Of a DNA stretch of 64,000 nucleotides, positions 57,070 through 64,000 are shown one piece after another. The DNA lies in NCBI RefSeq assembly GCF_019649055.1, contig NW_026570292.1, positions 1 through 64,000 on the forward strand, given 5' to 3'. A program made the position numbers and the translations under genes. Each line of letters begins with the position of its first letter. The first letter of the stretch is position 1. The stretch is from Paramacrobiotus metropolitanus (Eukaryota > Tardigrada > Eutardigrada > Parachela > Macrobiotidae). The notes under the pieces are model-generated. The model made no database searches and was not told the DNA's origin. It worked only from the letters and a program-made list of their open reading frames with translations.

Positions 57070-58457
57070 GGGAAATTGTTTCCGGTATTTCCACTACATG
57101 ACGGCATGCAGTAATGGTTTTACGTATACCGCGGCTGACAACAATAGATCATAATTACTTTTTGTGTCTGATACGAGATTCCATTTTCCGCCTCCGGAAA
57201 ACAAATAAACAGCAACCAATAAAGGCTGTTTAAAGATCATCATGTCCCACTGGTTCCGCTGGTTTCGGGATACATCCGTTATTATACGCCCTTGGAGCTG
57301 CAATAAATCTTAAAGTGGTGTATACATGTAATTATGTCTCTGCAATTACAGATGACTGATGTCTTGCAGACTTGAACTGTACTCGTAGTAGCCCGGAAGC
57401 AACAAATAAAGAAAAAGCATCCAGCGTTGATTTCCATTAAAGTCAGGATGTTATTAATTTGCGGCTTGCAGGCGTCCATCAGTTACGTATCCATAGATCA
57501 CGTACAGGATTCTGGAGAAAACAAGCGTTTCTCAAAGCAGCATAATCTTACCCTTCTGGTACAACGCAGCCTACGGAATTACTCTGAATTATTTTTTCAG
57601 CACCGACAGGGATTATGCGTTTTAAGGGATTGTGTGTGTTAATTATCGGCTGCAACGTTCGTGAAACATGGCTACCCCATTCGATGCTATTCATCTAGCA
57701 ATCAGAAAATCGATAGCGAGTCATTACCGACGCTTTAATCTTTATGTTGTCAGTGTCTGTACTCTGTAAGTGAATTCCTGCACGAAAAATGTTATCAGGA
57801 CCGAAAATTGTTATCGTGTTACTATTCCATTTTTACTGCTTTTACTGTATATTTATATTGAAATAAGCGGAACTGTGTAAATGTGACCCTTGAATTAGTG
57901 TCAGAAACTATTAGGAGCAGGGTCACTGGGCACAACTCGTAACGTTTCAATGCTGTTTTCATCTTGCGATTGTGGCTGCGCGTAGTAAGTACTTACATCT
58001 CATTCGTGTTAACGGGGTTAATGCTGTTATTTAAGCACCCATTTAACGTTTCCAAAAGTGATACTTCCCGCTGAGACACGACTGTGCAACCACTTGCGTT
58101 TACCAGAAATCACCGGGATAAATTATTGGTGTTGTAAAGTAATGTGTTGGTAAATGACCACTTCATGGCGTGATGCATACCTCCGTTGGGCGCAGCCGCT
58201 TCTCTTTACGCTAAGTTAGAGATCCCCTTTATGCTTCACGCTGGCACACATTACCTGGACGCAATGGCCGTCAAAAAAATTAATCTCTGTTTCGTCTACG
58301 CACGCGGCACATCCGACCGGTAGATAGAAATCCCTGCTTTGCATTACCAGTGACCTATCATAAACGCCACGCTGTGATTGTTTGGACGGGATAAAAGCGG
58401 TGTCTGTTTCCCTGCGGCAAACGTTATTGCAGGAATATCCCGGATACATTTACAACG
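57070..58457 (+). repeat. GPCR upstream block, copy 3
   Basis: It shares TTACAGATGACTGATG, CATAGATCACGTACAGGATT, AAAGCAGCATAATCTTACCC and the promoter-proximal end with the other copies. It lies immediately before GPCR 3. Confidence 0.75.
58388..58398 (+). promoter_or_regulatory. TATA-like core element of GPCR 3
   Basis: GGGATAAAAGC lies 60-70 bases before ATG 58458, as in the other members of the array. Confidence 0.6.
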
Positions 58458-60261
58458 ATGTTCTTCAACGCAAACGATTCGCTTAAAATTAGCATAGTGC
58501 ACAATTTTTCCATGGAAGCGCAAAACCCCTATGATCCGGATATATGGCGCCAAAGCGTTCCATGGTCTGGAAATTTCACCTATGCGCAACGAGTTCAAGC
58601 AACTTTCGTGTTCATTGCCTTATACCCGGTTTTATTAGCGGCTTGTACCATCGGCAACGTCCTGAATTTAATTGTGCTGATCTCCGCCAAACGGCAAAAT
58701 ACCACAAATTCGTACATGATCGCCGTAGCCGTTGCCGATTTAGTTGTACTGTAAGCACGTGACGTAACCTTTGAATACGGTATCGGTATATGTGTTGCCT
58801 TAAGAATTGGTTTTAATTTTCGACGTTTCCATTCATTATTTTTTCAGATTTGACCTTATCAAAGCTTGAAGAGTTCTAGCCGAAAATATTTTCGCAAAGC
58901 TGTGTAATTCCAATTTTTACTGAATCAGGTGGGTGTTCTTTCCGCCATATCTCTGGAACACCAGCGCCACCCTCCATCTTCCCTATTATAACAAAAAAAA
59001 TTACGCTACTACGTTAGCGGTGCTGCCGCACATGATTTCGATCCAAGACATCTTCATTCAAATGTGTGATTGGTACGTATTACGTATGTATTACAACTAA
59101 GAGAATGTAAAACATTGTTGACGGCGCCGGTTATTTTGTGTCACCACTAAAAATGTTAATGTCCCCTCTGTGACATAGGGTGTTGGTTGCCTTTTCCTTG
59201 GAACGCTTGTTGGCCATCTCGCGACCGCTCACTTTTAAATGGGTACAACGTGCCACGACAGCGCGGATTGTCATCGTGCTGCTGCTGTTGTTCTCCATAG
59301 TCTTCAATTCTGGCAATCTCGTCAGTAACTGGTATCTGTGGCGCTACCAGCTGACACCCGCGGCGTTGCCAATTTGGCTGAAACACTGGGCGGAGACGCA
59401 AAATGTCGCAGAGGTACGAGTAAAAGAACAAGCAAACAAACTGCTGAGTCAAGCCGCTCATAGAGTAGCCGTATTTCGTAATTAAATTTGCCTGTACTAG
59501 CGAGTAGCGATAGGTCGGACGTACTCATACTAAACAAAATACTATAAGTACTTACTTTAAACAAAATTATATTTCTAATTTCATACTAATTCAGTTCAAA
59601 TATTGGCTAATCTTTAACTTAACGTTTATCGCACGACAAACTTTAGTATTTTTACTGTTTTATATAAATTCGGCACCAAACGCTTTTTGGTTTTTGCATG
59701 TCTCACTTTTTTCGGTTTCTTATAAGGCCGGGACACTTACAGGTGGTCATATCTTTTCTGAAATTCTTCGGACTCCTTGGCATCAACGTACTCGTTATTA
59801 ACGCTCTACGCCGCCAACAACGCTCCGATATAGGTCAGCAGCGGGTCGCCCAAGCCAAGACCTCAGTCAAGCGGTCTAAAAGCTGCAACTACCTACTGCT
59901 GGGCAGCGTGTTCTTGTATCTCATTACTGTGATCCCCGTCTTGATATTCAAGTTCTTGGAACTAGCCGACACCTTCCAGGTCTACAACTTTGATGAATCG
60001 GCTAGACTCTTCGTTAACCCGTTCTGCGACGTGGCTATGCTGACTAATTATTCCGTCAATTTTTTCCTGTACTTGACTGTCAGCGAGAAGTATAGGGCGC
60101 AGTTTATGCGGATATTCGGTGGAGTGATGTGTCCGGTGTGGCTAAAGAGAAACTGGAGCATGGGGACCGATAACAGTTGGAGCTGCAATCAGCAGCGATC
60201 CCGGCTGCATGGGAACCTTAAAGAGCAATTCAACAATCGGCCCACTGTGAAAAGCTGTTAA
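58458..60261 (+). CDS. Divergent rhodopsin-like GPCR 3, 396 aa
   Basis: Four exons (58458-58750, 58929-59072, 59179-59413, 59743-60261) give 1,191 nt with matching phases. All donors are GTAAG or GTACG. The N-terminus MFFNANDSLKISIVHNFSME has N-glycosylation sites. TM1 has CTIGNVLNLIVLIS, TM2 AVAVADLVVL, the DRY-equivalent is LERLLAISRPLTF, and TM7 is TNYSVNFFLYLTVSEKYR. As in GPCR 1 and 2, the TM3 Cys, TM5 Pro and NPxxY Pro are missing. The frame is intact, so this is the best candidate for a functional receptor with GPCR 1. Intron positions are identical in all three genes. Confidence 0.87.
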
Positions 60262-60974
60262 GGGCCTTAAGGCTCTCTTGCAAAGCTGAATTTGTTGTGC
60301 AAGCCTTGCACGGTATAGATATTGACTCCATTATCTGGACTCATGCTGTAAATATTTGTAGCTGCTTGTTATGATTATTTTTAACGTACGTATAAAGACA
60401 CCAAATTCCATATGCGTACTGACTAATACTGGCAAGTGTCTTGTCATTTGTTGTGGAAACTTTGTATCAAATCCTTCTAATAACACTGTCATTAAATCAA
60501 AAATATAAAAGAATTCAAACACTTGTTGTTTTATCACTTATTTTTTATTAACCACGGAATCTTTTTTTTTTTGTATACGGTGTATTTGAAAGAAAAATTA
60601 GTAAACCAGAAAATCGCCTGAAGTATTTAACTTGGTTAATACTTATCTTGTGCCCGAGTAACTGTAGAGCAGCATTCCAGGACGAGAGATTCTGCAAAGC
60701 AGTTGCAAGTTGCAATTATGAGATGCAATTGCAAGATCATAGCGCCGAATGGCAATAGTCTACCGAAGCATAATATTAGCGTAAACACGAGAAACGAAAC
60801 ACTGTTCACGGAAACGGAAGTGATTTGGATTTCACATCAAAAACATGTGCAAGAGCATAAGCAAACACTTGGTACGTAGTATAACGAAACAAAAAAATTC
60901 TGAGACACGCCATTACGAGGACGGTGGCAATGACCGAATGTTTAGCCAGTAAAGCGAACGACCAGTAGATTGGC
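60262..60974. other. Intergenic 3' of GPCR 3
   Basis: No coding feature is supported. It contains a short duplicated purine stretch near 60700 (TGCAATT words). Confidence 0.45.
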
Positions 60975-61210
60975 TTAGGTTGACTTATCCGCCGCCGGTT
61001 TCTTGCTTTCTCTTGACTCCCGATTAGCGACCTTATCTGAACCTCCAGGTCTTGGAAGATTACTCGCACGCTCCGCCAACAGTTCCTGCTTTTTGTCGTC
61101 GGGAACTTTTGCGTGGATGATACGTATACAGGACAACCAGGATGTTTTTGTACGGCAGGTTGCTCTTCCGGCAAGCTCTCAGGAGGCATCTCTTCAGGCA
61201 CGCTGTGCAC
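60975..61210 (-). pseudogene. Degenerate paralogue of the small disordered protein
   Basis: It matches the 55.6-kb gene at both ends: PEEQPAVQKHPGCPVYVSS at the N-terminus, and DDKKQELLAERASN with RESKKPAADKST at the C-terminus. The middle, equivalent to about 30 residues around the KNFVGKDANACA segment, is deleted and the two parts are in different frames. There is no ATG before the homologous start. It therefore looks like a decayed copy. Confidence 0.7.
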
Positions 61211-61824
61211 ATTTTAACAGGAGTACAATACACCGCAGTTTGAAGGAAGCATTCACAGCTGTTGGTTGACTTAATTGACGGCACGTACATATCGATAATT
61301 TATCGTTACTCCATATGTACATACAATTTTTTAATTGTTTCTTCGCGTACAACAGCACTGATAATTTTACTAGCGCTAATATATTCCAAAAACAGCCGAA
61401 AACGTTCCGTTCAACAAATTATTTACTTTTGCTCGAAAAACTGCAGCTGTGCTTCCCTTCATTATCGTTAAACTAATGCGCTACTTAAGAAAAGCGGGAT
61501 CGGCTTTCCCTAGAATTTTATAAGGAGATTAAAAGTTGGATGCGTGTGTGAGTCCTGTTATGGAATCCGCACGATAGATGGTAGACTATAATATCGATAG
61601 ACCTGAAAGCGTGTTATAAGAGTTTCCGAATAAACGAGTTGCAGTTACAGTACGAGATCATTACGCAAGACTACCAGAAGGCGAGATAATCATAGCACCA
61701 GAAGGTGAGATAATCAATCTTACAGAAGTACGTATTTCGTCGGCTATCTGATCTGGAAATGCCTTATAAGAAAATATCATCATCACATTATCGCTTTCAT
61801 CCGCGGCATATTTACAGGAAATGG
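61211..61824. other. Intergenic
   Basis: It contains a short direct repeat (AGAAGGNGAGATAATCA twice near 61675-61715). No gene is recognised. Confidence 0.4.
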
Positions 61825-62380
61825 CTATAGGCACCATCCTTTCGCACCCACTTAGACTATAGGCACCTCTTTCGTGCACCCCGTCGCACACGAAACAGTA
61901 CACGACCAAGTATGATAAAGTGGAGCGAGGTAAAAAGAACAGAACAAAGGATGTTCAATCATACACTAAACGAAATTCATAAGAAAGATGCCGGGGGCGT
62001 TTATAAATATCGTGATGTCCGTACCCCAAAAGGTCACAATCATTACCACCATAACCTCAGGAATGCCAGAAAAATTATTGAAGCACTAAAGCAGCCAAAT
62101 CATTTTCAAATCAGTCAAACCGGCACATTGTCGGATGAAGTGCCTAGTACGCATTTGTATGTAAATGACCTAGTCATGTCAGATCGTCAAAAAAATCTTT
62201 GTCAACCAAAAAACCTGTTAGAAAATCTTTGTTAGGCTTCTGGGAAAAAAACGGAGAACAGGAAACAGGTGCCTATAGTCCGAGGAAAACACGGGGGTGC
62301 GAGATTTATATATGTATAGAAAAGGGGTGCAAAAAGGGGGTGCCTGTAGCAAACTGGGGTGAAAGGGGCGCCTATAGTCT
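61825..62380. mobile_element. Small element with repeated ACTATAGGCACC ends
   Basis: CTATAGGCACC (61825) and AGACTATAGGCACC (61854) on the left are mirrored on the right by GGTGCCTATAGTC (62268), GGTGCCTGTAGC (62339) and GGCGCCTATAGTCT (62367). The repeats are in opposite orientation at the two ends, like sub-terminal inverted repeats of a DNA transposon. Inside lies a 107-codon frame (61912-62235, containing KYRDVRTPKGHNHYHHNLRN) of unknown nature, possibly a transposase remnant. The superfamily and exact ends are not clear. Confidence 0.5.
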
Positions 62381-62409
62381 CACCCATATTTGAAACCCTT
62401 ACTGTAAGG

Positions 62410-63995
62410 CAGTCTTGCAGTGGAGATACCGAAAATAATTTCCCTTGTAGGTCAGGTTGACAGAGCCATAATTGTTCGACATTTCACTACTTCATGTCTA
62501 ATACGAGCTTCTCCTTTCCGACTCTGAAACAAGTAAATAACAACCAATCAAGACCGATTAGAGATCATCACGTTCCGCTGGTTTCGGCATACATCCGCAC
62601 TATAGTACGCCCTTGAAGCTGTAAGGTCTTGAAGTGGCGTATAATAAGGTCTCCGCAATGTACCTACAGATGACGGGCGTCTTGCAGACTTACACAACAT
62701 TATCACAGAAAACAAAAATAAAGCAAAAGCGCCCAACGGCAGCTAACTTTAATTTCCAGTACAGTCCGGAAGTAATAACCTTCCGTGCGCCCACTAATTA
62801 TGTACCCAGGCATCACGTTCAGGATTCTGGAGAAAGGAACCATTTCTCGAAGCAGATTAATCTTACCCTCTTGGCACAATGCAGCACCAAATTACTTAGA
62901 AATATTATTCAAATTTTCTAGCTTGGATGGTGATTATGCACTGCAGCGTTCCTATAAACCTTTAATTCACAGCTGTCCTAATTTTTCTTGGTTAGGTACC
63001 TGCATTGCGAGCACCACTTTCATGTTATCTACCGGTGCGACAGAGCGTTCTTTCCATGTGCTTTAATTACCGGTTGCAACTTTCGTGAAACATGGTTGCC
63101 ACATCCGATGCTACAAGGATTTAACTACTCAGAAAAGTTGATAGCGGCGCTCCTATTGTCCGTACGTATATTATTGAGTAAATATTATGTGTTGCAGTCC
63201 ATTTCTAAATTAGGAACAAAAATTTATCTGCGTTTATGCTGCCATTTTAATTTTACCGTTTCCTTTTTACGTCAAAAATAACCAATGCAAACTGTGTAAG
63301 GCGTGCAACCACTTACGTTTTCCAGAAATTATATAATAAACTGCTCGCGTTGCAAAGTGTAAGGAGGAGTGGCCTCTCCGTTCACCCGCGCACAGGCGGC
63401 TGCTAGGTTGTTTTGCTGTTTTTGCCGTGTTTTTCTCTATCTACCAGATTCTAAATCTGGTAGATTCTTGAGTTGCTAGATTTCGTCGTCTGAGCTGGAT
63501 GCTTTTTCCTTTTTGCCGCGCAGCAGGTTATGCGGTGGCCTTTGATGTTGTATGAGAGAGAGATAAAGTGTGCAGTGTGTTGGCGTTCAGTTTCCGTTTC
63601 GTTTCTGTGCGCAGGGGTGAACTAGCCGTTCATCCCCTGTTAGAAAAGTAATGTTTTGGTATATGTCCGACTTCCAAGCTGAATCCTCCGCGTCATCGCC
63701 CTTTAAACTCTATGGCTTGATGTGCATCTGTGTTGGGCACTGGTTAGTCATTTCTCTTTTAAGCTTTATGTTACCCATTTACGCTTTATGTTGGTCCACA
63801 TTACCTGGACGCAATGGCCTTCGAAAACGTTAATTTCTATTTTGTATGCACACATCCAACCGATGGATAAAATTACTGCCATGCATTATTAATGAGCTTT
63901 CCTGAACGTCATGTGATGTTTTGTTTTAACGGGATAGAAGCCGTGTCCGCTGTCTTTTGGAAACGTTATTGCAGAAATTGGCTGGATACATTTGA
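62410..63995 (+). repeat. GPCR upstream block, copy 4
   Basis: It aligns with the other three blocks: TACAGATGACGGGCGTCTTG, CATCACGTTCAGGATTCTGG, AAGCAGATTAATCTTACCC, GGGATAGAAGC at 63931, and AAACGTTATTGCAG near the end. An extra stretch of about 300 bases (63360-63650, with a perfect CTACCAGATT/AATCTGGTAG hairpin near 63450) is not seen in the others. Confidence 0.75.
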
Positions 63996-64000
63996 ATGCT
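63996..64000 (+). CDS. Start of a fourth GPCR gene, cut by the window edge
   Basis: The final bases ATGCT follow a leader closely matching those of GPCR 1 to 3 (GGATACATTT before the start). GPCR 1 also begins ATGCTTATT. By position and leader, this should be the first codon of a fourth array member. Only five bases are visible. Confidence 0.55.

Overview
The window is nuclear DNA from a small animal. Genes have spliceosomal introns (GT-AG, mostly 50 to 700 bp), there is an animal-type HERC4 ubiquitin ligase with 18 exons, and there are rhodopsin-like GPCRs and a DIRS-type retrotransposon. The compact layout and the expansions of odd kinases and GPCRs would fit a tardigrade or another small ecdysozoan. 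That taxon is an inference; no marker gene settles it. I saw no tRNA, rRNA or CRISPR.

Layout. 0.5-1.1 kb (-): gluconokinase homologue with broken frames. 2.7-11.9 kb (-): HERC4-like E3 ligase. 12.8-14.7 kb (+): a charged, Ser/Arg-rich N-terminus with a helical C-terminus. 15.7-17.2 kb (-): a small acidic coiled-coil protein. 18.3-45.3 kb: a cluster of kinase-like and protease genes. It holds three kinases that share an unusual DxD motif in place of DFG. Downstream of two of them lies a C39-like cysteine peptidase exon that probably belongs to the same transcript. It also holds two tandem genes that join a trypsin domain, three membrane segments and a pseudokinase in one reading frame, and a MAP3K-like pseudokinase. 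At 22.8-29.2 kb a head-to-tail array of three progressively deleted DIRS-like units sits inside this cluster. 47.7-64.0 kb (+): a tandem array of four GPCR genes, the last starting in the final five bases. Each is preceded by a duplicated upstream block; the second is interrupted by a TTAA-flanked, piggyBac-like insertion. Small disordered-protein genes lie between them.

The most interesting content is the kinase/protease cluster. The trypsin-3TM-pseudokinase architecture appears twice, each copy as seven exons whose summed coding length is a multiple of three (738 and 736 aa). It reads as a membrane receptor with an outside protease and an inside kinase-like domain. The kinase plus C39-like pairing also appears twice, with intron phases that fit a fusion. 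I know of no described family with either layout, but I could not run a search.

A recurring oddity is small deletions in otherwise conserved coding sequence: gluconokinase, HERC4 exons 1 and 8, kinase 1 and DIRS unit A. They may be assembly indels or real decay; raw reads would tell.
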